From contig CAVVPS010000016.1 of assembly GCA_963750195.1 (NCBI GenBank), positions 806,001-870,000 on the forward strand: a stretch of DNA of 64,000 nucleotides, written 5' to 3'. The notes under the pieces were generated by a model. The model saw only the letters and a list, made by a program, of their open reading frames with translations. It searched no databases and was not told the DNA's origin. Positions within the stretch are counted from its first letter, which is position 1. Every line of letters starts with the position of its first letter. Source of the stretch: AP-15 sp963750195 (GTDB lineage: Bacteria > Pseudomonadota > Alphaproteobacteria > ATCC43930 > CGMCC-115725). Positions 8,682-17,443 of this stretch are shown piece by piece. The position numbers and the translations under genes were made by a program.

Positions 8682-9625
8682 GGACCAAGGGTGGTCGAAG
8701 GGGTTCCGGGGCGGCCAAAAGCACGGTGCCGGCTCGCGTCCTGCTGGTGACGGGAATGTCGGGGGCAGGGCGGTCGACCGCGCTCAAGACCCTCGAAGAT
8801 CTCGGCTACGAAACCTTCGATAATCTGCCGGCCTCGCTGGTCGCGGAGCTGATCGAGAGTAGCGCTGCCGACGGCCCGGCGATTGCGGTCGGCGCCGAAA
8901 CGCGCACCCGCGGCTTTGCCGCCGAGACCATGCTCGAAACCCTCGCCGATATCATCGGCCGCACCGGGCGGACTTTGGGTGTGCTGTTTATCGACTGCGA
9001 TGACGAACGGCTCGAACGGCGTTATACCGACACGCGACGGCCTCATCCCCTGGCCGGAGACCGCTCGATCATGAACGGCATCCGCCGTGAGCGCCAAGTG
9101 GTTTCTGCCCTGCGAGACCGCGCCGATCTGGTGATCGATACCTCGGCCTTGACCGCCGCCGATTTGAAGCGCGTGCTGACCGGACATTTCGCCTTGGATG
9201 CGCGCGGTATGCACGTTTTCGTTACCTCGTTTGCTTATCGTAACGGCGTGCCGCGCGATGCCGATCTGATCTTCGATGTGCGCTTTCTTGACAATCCATA
9301 TTATGTTGACGATCTCCGGACGCTGACCGGACACCACCCGGCGGTTGCCGCGCACATTGAGAGAGACGTCGATTTCGCACCATTCTTCGACCGGCTGTGG
9401 CGCCTGCTCCGCCCCCTGCTGCCGCGCTACGAAATCGGCGGCAAGACCTATCTTACGATTGCAATCGGCTGTACCGGCGGCCGGCATCGCTCGGTCTACG
9501 TCGCAGAGCGGCTGGCCGCGCGGCTGTGCGAAGCGGGATGGCGCGTCGAGGTCGCGCATCGCGATCTTCCGTCGCCGGGCCCGGATGCGCCGCTCCCGAC
9601 CGGCGCCTCCGCCGCCGCGGGTTGA
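8678..9625 (+). CDS. rapZ: RapZ/YvcJ family nucleotide-binding protein
   Basis: RapZ family P-loop ATPase of 315 residues. In enterobacteria it is an RNase E adapter controlling GlmS; in alphaproteobacteria its RNA targets are not established. The Walker A loop reads GMSGAGRST, with Arg where Lys is usual, a substitution that recurs in alphaproteobacterial members. The C-terminal RNA-binding-type half is conserved: FVTSFAYRNGVPRDADL, DVRFLDNPYY and IAIGCTGGRHRSVYVAE. The N-terminus carries a basic extension of about 19 residues. The hprK-rapZ-EIIA-HPr order is a conserved PTS-regulatory cluster. Confidence 0.92.
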   Translation: MRTKGGRRGSGAAKSTVPARVLLVTGMSGAGRSTALKTLEDLGYETFDNLPASLVAELIESSAADGPAIAVGAETRTRGFAAETMLETLADIIGRTGRTLGVLFIDCDDERLERRYTDTRRPHPLAGDRSIMNGIRRERQVVSALRDRADLVIDTSALTAADLKRVLTGHFALDARGMHVFVTSFAYRNGVPRDADLIFDVRFLDNPYYVDDLRTLTGHHPAVAAHIERDVDFAPFFDRLWRLLRPLLPRYEIGGKTYLTIAIGCTGGRHRSVYVAERLAARLCEAGWRVEVAHRDLPSPGPDAPLPTGASAAAG

Positions 9626-9658
9626 ACGGCGGCGCCTGGGCTCAGCAGAGGGATTTCG

Positions 9659-10066
9659 ATGATCGGCATGGTTTTGGTGACGCATGGACGGCTCGCGGCA
9701 GAATTTGTCGCTGCGCTCGAGCACGTCGTCGGCGCGCAGACCCAGATCGCCGCCGTCTGCATCGGTCCCGATGACGACATGGAACAGCGGCGCCAGGAAA
9801 TCCTACGCCGGATTGCCGAGGTCGACAGCGGTGACGGCGCCGTGCTGCTGACCGACATGTTCGGCGGCACGCCTTCGAACCTGGCGATCTCGGTGATGGA
9901 CCGCGCCAAGATCGAGGTTGTTGCCGGGGTCAATCTGCCGATGCTGATCAAGCTCGCCAGCCTGCGGCAAAGCGAGAGCCTGGAGCGCACCGTGCTCGGC
10001 GCCCAGGAGGCCGGCCGCAAATACATCAACGTCGCCTCGCAATTGCTGACCGACGCCCGGCGATGA
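9659..10066 (+). CDS. PTS EIIA component, mannose/fructose-type (EIIA-Man fold)
   Basis: This 135-residue cytoplasmic EIIA accepts phosphate from HPr on the N-terminal His of MVLVTHGRLAAEF. LTDMFGGTPSNLA and VVAGVNLPMLIKL are family hallmarks. No EIIB, EIIC or EIID genes follow, so it is probably a regulatory output of the phosphorelay rather than part of a sugar importer, as in other alphaproteobacteria. It has a clear AGAGGGA ribosome site and overlaps ptsH by 4 bases (ATGA). Confidence 0.9.
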   Translation: MIGMVLVTHGRLAAEFVAALEHVVGAQTQIAAVCIGPDDDMEQRRQEILRRIAEVDSGDGAVLLTDMFGGTPSNLAISVMDRAKIEVVAGVNLPMLIKLASLRQSESLERTVLGAQEAGRKYINVASQLLTDARR

Positions 10067-10371
10067 GCGATGGCCAACCGGGCGGCGCCGATGTGGCGCC
10101 CGCAACCGTTCGCCGGATCGCGACGATCTGCAACCAGCGCGGGTTGCACGCGCGCGCTTCTGCGCGTTTCGTCAAGACCGCCACCCAATTCGACGCCGAT
10201 GTGCGGGTGCGCAAGAACGGCACCGAGGTCTCGGGCCGCTCGATCATGGGGCTGATGATGCTGGCGGCGGCGCCGGGCGCGGTCGTCGAGCTTTCCGCCA
10301 GCGGACCGCAGGCGGCCGAGGCGGTCAGCGCGCTGGCCGACCTGATCGAATGCAAATTCAATGAGGATTGA
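10063..10371 (+). CDS. ptsH: Phosphocarrier protein HPr (NPr-like)
   Basis: The 102-residue HPr has the active His in RGLHARASARF (H29) and the HprK target Ser in GRSIMGLMML (S60). About 14 residues extend the N-terminus beyond the usual length. It carries phosphate from EI to EIIA and, when Ser-phosphorylated, signals metabolic state. It overlaps EIIA by 4 bases and EI by 11 bases. Confidence 0.92.
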   Translation: MSDGQPGGADVAPATVRRIATICNQRGLHARASARFVKTATQFDADVRVRKNGTEVSGRSIMGLMMLAAAPGAVVELSASGPQAAEAVSALADLIECKFNED

Positions 10372-12162
10372 AGAGGCGGCCGAACTGACCGCGGAGGCCA
10401 CCGCCGCCGAGCAGCGATTGTCCGGGCTCGGCGTATCGCCGGGCATCGCCATCGGCCCCGCCTATCTGAGCGAGGGCGGAGATGTTCAGGTCCATGAGAG
10501 CCACATCCCCGAAGCTGAGATCGACGCCGAACGCGGTCGCTTCAGCGAGGCGGTGGCGGTTTCTCTGAAGCAGCTGCGCAAGCTCAAGACCAAAGCCTCC
10601 GGCCTCCCCGAATCCGCCGCCGAGGAGATCGGCTACCTGCTCGACGCCCATCTGGCGATGCTGTCGAACTCGCGTCTGGTGCGCGGCGTCGGCGAGCGCA
10701 TCGGCCGCACCCGGATCAACGCCGAACGCGCCGTCGAGATCGAGATCGACGAAATCGCCAAGAGTTTTGCGGCGATGCGCGATTCCTATCTAGCCGCCCG
10801 GATCGAGGACATCCGCGTCGTCGGCAACAGGCTGATCCGCAACCTGATCAAGAAACCCTATGTCCCCTTTTCGGGCGTGTGCGAGGGGGCGGTGATCCTC
10901 GCCGACGAGCTGACCCCGGCCGACACCGCGCTTATGGATCCGCACCGTGTCGCCGGCTTTGCCACCCAGTTCGGCGGCGCCGAGAGTCACACCGCGATCG
11001 TCGCGCGCGCCCTCGGCCTGCCGGCGGTGCTCGCGGTTCCGGCATTGACCGAATATGCGCGTTCCGACGCGACGGTGGTGATCGACGGCGCCGTGGGGAC
11101 CGTGATCATCGACCCGACGCCCGAAACTATCGCTGATTACGAGGCACGGCGCGATGCCTTGGTGGTCGAGCGGCGCCATCTTGCGCGCTTGCGCCGGTTG
11201 CCGGCGGCGACCCGCGACGGGGTCGAGATCAAGCTCGAAGCCAATCTCGAATTGCCGGTCGAACTCGATCTGGCGGTGGCCAACGGCGCCATGGGGCTCG
11301 GGCTCGTCCGCTCCGAATTTCTCTATATGAACCGCGACGACCTGCCGGACGAGGACGAGCAGTACGCTATCTTCTCGGCATTGGTCCGCGGCATGGAAGG
11401 CAAGCCGGTCACCGTGCGCACCTTCGATCTCGGCGGCGAAAAGCTCGCACGTTCGTTGGCCGACCAATATCCACAGCGCCCGACAACCCGGCGCTCGGCC
11501 TGCGCGCGATCCGGCTGTCGTTGCAGGACCGCCGGCTGCTCGACCCGCAGCTCGCGGCGATGCTGCGCGCCGCCGCCGAGGGGCCGTTGCGCATCCTGTT
11601 GCCGATGATCTCGACCGCGAGCGAGATCCGCCGCGTGCGCGAGGCGATGGAGCAGGTCGCCCGCCGGCTGCGGCGGCGCGGCATGCCGCTGCCCAAGCCA
11701 ATGCCGCCATTGGGTGCGATGATCGAGGTGCCGGGTGCCGCGCTGGCCGCCGACTCGCTCGCCGCCGAGGCCGATTTCTTCGCGATCGGCACCAACGATC
11801 TTATCCAATACACCTTGGCGATCGACCGCAGCGACGAGCAGGTGGCGCATCTCTACAACCCGCTGCATCCGGCGGTGCTGCGTCTGATCCAGTTCGCGAT
11901 CGAGGCGGCGCTGCGCCGCGGCATGCCGATCAGCATCTGCGGCGAGATGGCCGGCGAGCCGCGTTTTACCGCGCTGCTGCTCGGGCTCGGCCTGCGCAAC
12001 CTGTCGATGGCGCCGCGCAACATCCCGCGCGTCAAGCAGCGCATCCGCGGCCTCGACATGGTCGCCGCCACCCGCCGCGCCCGCGCGATCATGGACCAGT
12101 CCGATTCAGGCCGCATCGCCGCCCTGCTCGACGACTTCAACACCGTCGCCTGGCCCCATTAG
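10361..12162 (+). CDS. ptsI: PTS enzyme I, one frameshift
   Basis: Enzyme I transfers phosphate from PEP to HPr. The N-terminal HPr-binding helices, the phospho-His motif GGAESHTAIVARALGLPAV, and the PEP-binding barrel are all present. Barrel marks are GLGLVRSEFLYM, then FFAIGTNDLIQYTLAIDR and SICGEMAGEP. The frame breaks near 11480, where the run after DQYP should read about DNPALGLRAIRLSLQD but lacks one base in a C-rich stretch. The last 27 codons are the segment copied into the downstream repeat array at 13671, 14156 and 14646. Both halves look conserved, so a one-base error is more likely than inactivation. Confidence 0.88.
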
Positions 12163-12196
12163 CCACCGTCCACCCCGACGCCGGAACGCCTGCCCG

Positions 12197-12552
12197 GTCG
12201 TCGTCCCGGCGCAGGAGCGTATGAGGGAATTGAAGGATGGCTGGGTCGGCACGGTGCGTCCTTCGAGACAGCCGCGTTGCGGCTTCCTCAGAGCCTGCCC
12301 CGGCGCAGGCCGGGGATGAGGCGGTTTCTCAATGCTATCAATAACGTACGTCATGGTGAGGAGCGCCGAAGGCGCGTCTCGAACCACGCCCGGCGGCCGT
12401 GCCGCACCCGGCTTTCGTTTCGAGACCAATTCCTTCACACGCTCGCCGGCCGGGACCCAGGCCCGCCGCCGGCACGGGCTTCACCCTGTGACGAAAGACC
12501 CACGAAGCAATCGAACCCGTCTTGCGCGGATCTGTTCCGCGTATCCGCTTCT
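12197..12552. repeat. Long direct repeat, copy 1 (left of the MazEF pair)
   Basis: About 350 bases that recur at 13231-13576 with only scattered differences. Each copy contains a palindromic dispersed element in which CCTTCGAGACAGCCGCG and GAGCGCCGAAGGCGCGTC flank a hairpin region, a composition familiar from alphaproteobacterial intergenic repeats. The two copies flank the toxin-antitoxin genes at a spacing of 1,034 bases. No gene is visible within the repeat. Confidence 0.8.
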
Positions 12553-12609
12553 TCGTTTCGGCCCTGGTCAGCGAATTTTAGGTCGCATGGCCCGCACGGA
12601 CCGTCCCGG

Positions 12610-12928
12610 TCACGCCAATCCCAGAAATACCGCGAGGGCCCGGTTGACGGCGGTCAGGGTCGCGTTGTCCACCCGGCCGATCACCGCGCCGATCCGTTCG
12701 CGGCGCGGGGTTTGCGCCTTGTCGATCTGGATCTGTGACTCCCGTTCCACGCCGCTGTCAGGGCCGATCCCGATGCGCAGCGAACGGCGCGTCGACCAGA
12801 TGGCTGGTGATCGGCAGGACGGTGACCGAGGGATGCTCGGCGAACAGATCCGACTGGATAACCATAGCGGGCCGCGGCTTGCCGTAATCGCCGGGCAAGG
12901 AGACCACGACGACATCACCTCGCGTCAT
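12610..12928 (-). pseudogene. MazF/PemK-like mRNA interferase toxin, frameshifted
   Basis: The first half reads TRGDVVVVSLPGDYGKPRPAM, a MazF/PemK-type start, and continues to SVTVLPITSHLVDAPF. The frame then breaks near 12775. The second half continues in another frame with SQIQIDKAQTPRRERIGAVIGR and ends VNRALAVFLGLA, again family-typical. One base restores a normal toxin of about 105 residues. The start ATG overlaps the antitoxin stop (ATGA). Active MazF cleaves mRNA and is neutralised by the antitoxin. Whether it is dead or a sequencing error cannot be decided here. Confidence 0.8.
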
Positions 12929-13149
12929 TCGCGGCCGCTTCCCAGGAAGCGGCGGCCCAGGCCTCCTCCTCGACCCGGCTCGCGATCGGTCTCGCTGTCG
13001 CGCACCAGGCGAGACTGCCGGCGGCACTCCTCGGCAAATCCCGGCACGCGGGTATCCGGGACCCAGATCTGGACCGGCCGCAGCCCGGCTGCCCGCAATT
13101 TGGCGCGACGTCGCTCGACCCGCTCGGCGCTCGACATCGGCTTAGCCAT
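12925..13149 (-). CDS. MazE-like antitoxin (DUF3018 family)
   Basis: This 74-residue basic protein begins MAKPMSSAERVERRRAKLRA followed by GLRPVQIWVPDTR and PGFAEECRRQS. That is the pattern of the DUF3018/MazE-like antitoxins that precede MazF-type toxins in alphaproteobacteria. It would bind its own promoter and the toxin. The start at 13149 was chosen over the ATG two codons upstream because homology begins there. Toxin and antitoxin overlap by 4 bases. Confidence 0.8.
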   Translation of the reverse strand: MAKPMSSAERVERRRAKLRAAGLRPVQIWVPDTRVPGFAEECRRQSRLVRDSETDREPGRGGGLGRRFLGSGRE

Positions 13150-13230
13150 CCTCACCTCTCAGCGCTACATGTAGCGCCCGATAGCAAAGCTTGCAATAAC
13201 GCACCCCCACAAACCTGGGCGCCCGCCCCT

Positions 13231-13576
13231 GTCGCCGTCCCGGCGCAGGAGCGTGTGAGGGAATTGAAGGATGGCTGGGTCGGCACGGTGCGTCCTTCGA
13301 GACAGCCGCGTTGCGGCTTCCTCAGAGCCTGCCCCCGCGCAGGCCGGGGATGAGGTGGTTGCTCAATGCTATCAATAATGTACGTCATGGTGAGGAGCGC
13401 CGAAGGCGCGTCTGGAACCACGCACGGCGGCCATGCCGCACCCGGCTTTCGTTTCGAGGCCAATTCCCTCACACGCTCGCAGGCCGGGACCCACCCCGGC
13501 CCTGGCGCGAGCTTCCGCCCGCGCGACAAAGGACCCACGAAGCAATCGAAGCGGTCTTGCGCGGACCTGTTCCGCC
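13231..13576. repeat. Long direct repeat, copy 2 (right of the MazEF pair)
   Basis: Second copy of the 12197-12552 repeat, starting at the GTCCCGGCGCAGGAGCGT block and running to GCGCGGACCTGTTCCGC. It is followed at once by a further partial unit (about 13577-13670) and then by the first tandem copy of the ptsI 3' end. No coding function is seen. Confidence 0.8.
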
Positions 13577-13670
13577 TATGCACGGCTCCTAATCGGCTCG
13601 CTCCGTTTCTCTCCGCCCGTTCTAGACAACTGCCCAGGACAAGAGCAAAAAGGAAGAGGCTCGGACGGAC

Positions 13671-14155
13671 CGCGCGATCATGGACCAGTCCGATTCAGGC
13701 CGCATCGCCGCCCTGCTCGACGACTTCAACACCGTGGCCTGGCCCCGTTAGCCGCCTTCCACCCCGACGCCGGAACGCCTGCCCGGTCGTCGTCCCGGCG
13801 CAGGCCGGGACCCATTCCCATCGCCAACACGGGCTTCCGCCCGCCCAAAAAGGGCACGCACGGAATAATTGAAACGGTCTTGCGGACATGTTCCGCGTAT
13901 CCACGCCTTCCTAACCGGCTCGCTTCGTTCTCTCCGCCCGTCTAGAGCGGTTTCCGATCAAATTGAACGGCGCTACCCTCCCAAACCCTCCCCCATCAAG
14001 GGGGAGGGCCTGTGTCAGCACCCCCATCTTACTCCCGCCCCCTCGATGGGGGCGGGTCGGGGTGGGGGTGAGCGTGCCGGGTGCATCAACTCGGTCGAAA
14101 ACCGCTCTAATCGGCCGCCTCGGACAAGAGCGAAAAGGAAGAGGCTCGGCCGGCC
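13671..14155. repeat. Tandem repeat unit a carrying the ptsI 3' end
   Basis: This unit of 485 bases opens with an 80-base copy of the end of ptsI (12082-12162), still translating as IMDQSDSGRIAALLDDFN and ending in a stop. The bases that follow ptsI come next, then a MITE-like element (13945-14107), then a short block ending in an AAGAG-rich run. It is one of three units in register with each other. No independent start codon or ribosome site makes it a gene. Confidence 0.85.
13945..14107. mobile_element. MITE-like element, copy 1
   Basis: This 163-base element has imperfect terminal inverted repeats of about 24 bases (GAGCGGTTTCCGATCAAATTG against the complement of CAACTCGGTCGAAAACCGCTC) and TA on both sides. 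Inside are two perfect 9-bp hairpins with 5-base loops, at 13986-14008 and 14034-14056. The related unit at 17444-17554 lacks the element and reads straight through a single TA at 17500-17501. Terminal repeats, a TA duplication and an empty site together point to a non-autonomous transposable element of Tc1/IS630 type. No transposase is encoded. Confidence 0.75.
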
Positions 14156-14645
14156 CGCGCGATCATGGACCAGTCCGAACTCAGGCCGCATCGCCGCCCT
14201 GCTCGACGGCTTCAACCTCATCGCCTGGCCCCATTAGCCACCTTCCACCCCGACGCTGGAACGCCTGCCCGGTCGTCGTCCCAGCGCAGGCCGGGACCTA
14301 GGCCGGCTCTGGCGCGAGCTTCCGCCCAAATGACAAGGGACGCATGAAACAATTGAAACGATCTTGCGCGGACGTGTTCCGCGTATCCACGCCTTCCTAA
14401 CCGGCTCGCTTCGTTCTCTCCGCCCGTCTCGAGCGGTTTCCGATCAAATTGAACCGCACTCACCCCCTCCCGAACCCTCCCCCATCAAGTGGGAGGGCCT
14501 GTGTCAGCACCTCCATTTGTACTCCCGCCCCCTCGATGGGGGCGGGTCGGGGTGGGGGTGAGCGTGCCGGGTGCATCAACTCGGTCGAAAACCGCTCTAA
14601 TCGGCCGCCCAGGACAAGAGCGAAAAGAAAGAGGCTCGTCCGCCC
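14156..14645. repeat. Tandem repeat unit b carrying the ptsI 3' end
   Basis: This 490-base second unit is in the same order as unit a: ptsI tail, trailing block, MITE-like element and AAGAG-rich block. The ptsI tail carries one extra base (CCGAACTCAGG), so its reading frame is broken. That is expected of non-coding copies. Confidence 0.85.
14431..14597. mobile_element. MITE-like element, copy 2
   Basis: A 167-base relative of the 13945-14107 element with the same terminal repeats and the same paired C-rich/G-rich hairpins. The left flanking TA has become TC; the right TA (14598-14599) is kept. It sits at the same place in repeat unit b as copy 1 does in unit a, so the unit was probably duplicated with the element already inside. 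Confidence 0.75.
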
Positions 14646-14872
14646 CGCGCGATCATGGACCAGTCCGATTGAGGCCGTATCGCCGCCCTGCTCGACGACT
14701 TCAACACCGTCGCCTGGCCCCATTAGCCACCTTCCACCCCGACGCCGGAACGCCTGCCCGGTCGTCGTCCCGGCCCAGGCCGGGACCCATTCCCATCGCC
14801 AACACGGGCTTCCGCCCGCCAAAAAAGGGGCACGCACCGAATAATTGAAACGGTCTTGCGCGGACTTGTTCC
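14646..14872. repeat. Tandem repeat unit c, left part (split by IS66)
   Basis: The third copy of the ptsI-tail unit, interrupted at 14872 by the IS66 element. Its right part continues at 17444-17554, after the duplicated CTTGTTCC, and lacks the MITE-like element. Confidence 0.8.
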
Positions 14873-14902
14873 GTAAGCGTCAGCTGAGGACCACAACACC
14901 GG

Positions 14903-16501
14903 TCAGGCGGCGAGGCTGGCGGTTTGGTTGTTCCAGTTCCATGGGAGCAGTTCGCCGAGCCGGTTGATCGGGTGACCCTTGGCCGTGCGATCGATCACAT
15001 CGGCGAGCCAAGTCTGCGGATCGAGGCCATTGAGTTTGGCGCTTTCCAGCACGGTGTAGAGGATTGCGGCGCGCTCGCCGCCGGCATCGGATCCGAGGAA
15101 CAAGAAATTTTTACGGGTAATGGCAATGCCGCGCAGGGCACGCTCGGCGACGTTATTGTCAATCGCGAGCCGGCCATCGCCGGCATAGCGGGCCAGCGCC
15201 TCCCAGCGGCTCAGCGCGTACTGGATCGCTTTAGCGAGCGCGTTCTTCGATGACAGCCGGCGGCGCTGCGCTGTCAGCCAGTCGCGCAAGGCATCGAGGA
15301 TCGCCACGGCACGGTTCTGGCGCGCCGCCAGGCGGATATCGGCCGGCTGGCCGGTGACCGGGGCTTCGATCCGATAGAGCTCGCCGATCCGTTTCAGTGC
15401 CTCTTCGGCGATCGGCGACTTGGTCGATGCGAACACGTCGTAAAACTTGCGCCGCGCATGGGCCCAACACGCTGCGTGGATCAGCGGCGGCCCTCGGCCG
15501 ACCTGGTCTTTGGCGGATGGCGGTCGCGTCAGGGCGGCGTAGCCGCTGAAGGCGTCGGCCTGGATCGCGCCGCGAAAGAGGGCCAGATGATCGCGCGGTC
15601 GCTCGCCGCGGCGGTCGGGGCTGAAACGATAATATGCTGCCGGTGCCCGCCCACCCTGCCAGGGTCGCTCGTCAACTACATAGGTCCACAGCCGTCCGGT
15701 CCTGGTCTTGCCGTTGCCGGGGGCCAGCACCGCGATCGGCGTGTCGTCGGTGTGGATGATCGGCGCTGCCATGACATGCGCGCCGATCAGCGCGGCCAAC
15801 GGCGTCACCCACCAAGCAGCGTGCCCGACCCAGTCGGCCAGGGTGGCGCGCTCGATCGCGATGCCTTCGCGCGCCAGGATCGCCGATTGACGGTAGAGCG
15901 GCAGCCCGTCGAGGTATTTGCTGACCACGACATTGGCGACCAGGCCCGGTCCGGGCCGACCCTTCTCGATCGGCAGATCGGGCATCGGCGCCTGCAGGAT
16001 GCGCTCGCAGCAGCGACAGCTGAGTTTGGGCCGAATATGGCGGATCACTTTGAGGCGGGCCGGGATCTTCTCCAAGACCTCGGTCACGTCCTCGCCGAGT
16101 TTGCTAAACCGGGTGCCGCCGCAGCCCGGGCACACCGACCCCGGATCGTGCACGATCTCCTCGCGCGGCAAATGATCGGGCAGCGGCCGTCGCACCGGCT
16201 GGCGACGTTCGCGGCGCGGCTGATCGGGGACGCGCTGTGCCGCCGGCGCTGTGCGCGCCGCTTCGCTCTCTTCCAAATCTTCGAGCATCAGCTCGAGTTG
16301 CGCGATCTGAGTATCGAGTTTTTCCGACGAGCGCCCGAACTGCATGCGCCGCAGCTGGGCAAGCTGAGCCTTGTACTGTTCGATCCGCAGCCGGGCGCCG
16401 GTCAGCTCGGCCCGCGCTTCCGCCAATTCCGCCTCGCGTTCGGCCAGCAGGAGGCGCAGCTCGGCGATCTCTTGAACGGGGTCAGCAGCGTCCGGCATCA
16501 A
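14903..16501 (-). CDS. tnpC: IS66 transposase TnpC (DDE)
   Basis: This 532-residue transposase has an N-terminal coiled coil (about 8-60, ELRLLLAEREAELAEARAEL) and a QLRRMQFGRSSEKLD motif. A zinc-ribbon region follows (CPGCGGTRF and CRCCERI). The catalytic core includes IHTDDTPIAVL, the IQADAFSGY segment and the AIDNNVAERALRGIA end motif. It is the catalytic subunit of IS66 elements. No frame break is seen. Confidence 0.95.
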   Translation of the reverse strand: MMPDAADPVQEIAELRLLLAEREAELAEARAELTGARLRIEQYKAQLAQLRRMQFGRSSEKLDTQIAQLELMLEDLEESEAARTAPAAQRVPDQPRRERRQPVRRPLPDHLPREEIVHDPGSVCPGCGGTRFSKLGEDVTEVLEKIPARLKVIRHIRPKLSCRCCERILQAPMPDLPIEKGRPGPGLVANVVVSKYLDGLPLYRQSAILAREGIAIERATLADWVGHAAWWVTPLAALIGAHVMAAPIIHTDDTPIAVLAPGNGKTRTGRLWTYVVDERPWQGGRAPAAYYRFSPDRRGERPRDHLALFRGAIQADAFSGYAALTRPPSAKDQVGRGPPLIHAACWAHARRKFYDVFASTKSPIAEEALKRIGELYRIEAPVTGQPADIRLAARQNRAVAILDALRDWLTAQRRRLSSKNALAKAIQYALSRWEALARYAGDGRLAIDNNVAERALRGIAITRKNFLFLGSDAGGERAAILYTVLESAKLNGLDPQTWLADVIDRTAKGHPINRLGELLPWNWNNQTASLAA

Positions 16502-16572
16502 CCATCAGTTTACTCCCGCTTGCATTGAGCAGTATCGACATCGTACCCGCCTGAGTCACTATGTCGCGCTGT

Positions 16573-16920
16573 TCAACTAGCCACTTCCGGGGTCCAGCTG
16601 CGGCGTGGCGCACGCCAATCGATGCCCTCCAGCAGCATCGACAATTGTGCTGCCGTCAGCACCACCGATCCGTCCTTCGCCTGCGGCCACAAAAACCGGC
16701 CGCGCTCCAGCCGCTTAGCAAACAGGCACAAACCTTGCCCGTCCCACCACAGCACCTTGATCAGATCGCCGCGGCGACCACGGAACACGAACAAGGCACC
16801 ACCATGCGGGTCGAGGCGCAAGGTGGTCTGAACCCGCGCCGCCAGCCCGTCAAAGCCTTTCCTCATGTCGGTGACGCCGCACGCCAGATAGACGCGGACA
16901 TTGCCCGGAATGCCGATCAC
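16573..16920 (-). CDS. tnpB: IS66 accessory protein TnpB
   Basis: The 115-residue product matches IS66 Orf2: VRVYLACGVTDMRKGFDGLA, then GGALFVFRGRRGDLIKVLWWDGQG and FLWP. IS66 elements need it for transposition, although its biochemical role is unclear. It overlaps tnpA by 4 bases and precedes tnpC by 71 bases. Confidence 0.95.
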   Translation of the reverse strand: MIGIPGNVRVYLACGVTDMRKGFDGLAARVQTTLRLDPHGGALFVFRGRRGDLIKVLWWDGQGLCLFAKRLERGRFLWPQAKDGSVVLTAAQLSMLLEGIDWRAPRRSWTPEVAS

Positions 16921-17366
16921 GACAGCGCCGACAAGACCCGGCGCAATGCCACCTCGTCGACCGCGCCGGTCAGGCGCAGCTTCACCCCCGAGGCCAGCTC
17001 CACCTCGATGATCCCGTCCGCCGGCCGATCGGTTTCGGGCAGTATCGGCACCGGATCAACCGACGCAGCGGCCCGTGGAAGCTCCTCGACCGGCGGGGCC
17101 AATCTCACCGGCGCAAACCCGGTCAGCTCGCCGGTACGGAACTGCCGGCGCCAGGTGTAAAGCTGGCCGCTGCTGATCGCGTGCAGTCGGCAAACCAGCG
17201 AGGGCGAGGATCCTGGCGCCACGCTCTGCGCCAATATCCGAAGCTTCTCTTCGAGGCTCCAGCGTCGCCGGCGCTCCGGACCGGTGAGAACCTCGCCGCG
17301 GACCTCGCGAGCCCTCGTATGAGTACTCCCAAGGTCCTCCTTATCGACCAGCTCCGCGTCATCCAT
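16917..17366 (-). CDS. tnpA: IS66 accessory protein TnpA
   Basis: This 149-residue protein carries an HTH of the IS66 OrfA/transposase-8 type: RRRWSLEEKLRILAQS, followed by VCRLHAISSGQLYTWRRQF. The C-terminal half is acidic and less conserved. It lies 60 bases inside the right terminal repeat and is read toward tnpB. Confidence 0.93.
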   Translation of the reverse strand: MDDAELVDKEDLGSTHTRAREVRGEVLTGPERRRRWSLEEKLRILAQSVAPGSSPSLVCRLHAISSGQLYTWRRQFRTGELTGFAPVRLAPPVEELPRAAASVDPVPILPETDRPADGIIEVELASGVKLRLTGAVDEVALRRVLSALS

Positions 17367-17443
17367 TGCACCGCTGCCCGCAAAAGAGCGGCAGCATCCA
17401 GCTCAACACGCCGAGTGCAAGACGACCCTCAGCTGACGCTTAC

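Larger units (their letters stand above)
14873..17443 (-). mobile_element. IS66-family insertion sequence, complete
   Basis: The 2,571-base element has perfect 17-bp terminal inverted repeats (GTAAGCGTCAGCTGAGG at 14873-14889 and its complement at 17427-17443). It is flanked by a perfect 8-bp target duplication CTTGTTCC (14865-14872 and 17444-17451). It contains the three canonical genes tnpA, tnpB and tnpC on the minus strand, all open. Eight-base target duplications are the rule for IS66. The perfect ends suggest a recent insertion into repeat unit c. Confidence 0.97.

Noticed and set aside
13986..14056. Rho-independent terminators in the paired C-rich/G-rich hairpins
   Set aside because: The hairpins lack a following T-run, recur inside the MITE-like elements and are better explained as part of those elements.
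12332..14844. Many open frames of 60-280 codons in the repeat zone
   Set aside because: They follow the repeats rather than a conserved protein, lack ribosome sites and overlap on both strands. Only the MazEF-like pair is supported.
15458..16528. Plus-strand open frame of 356 codons opposite tnpC
   Set aside because: Antisense shadow of the IS66 transposase, typical in GC-rich DNA, with no family features.
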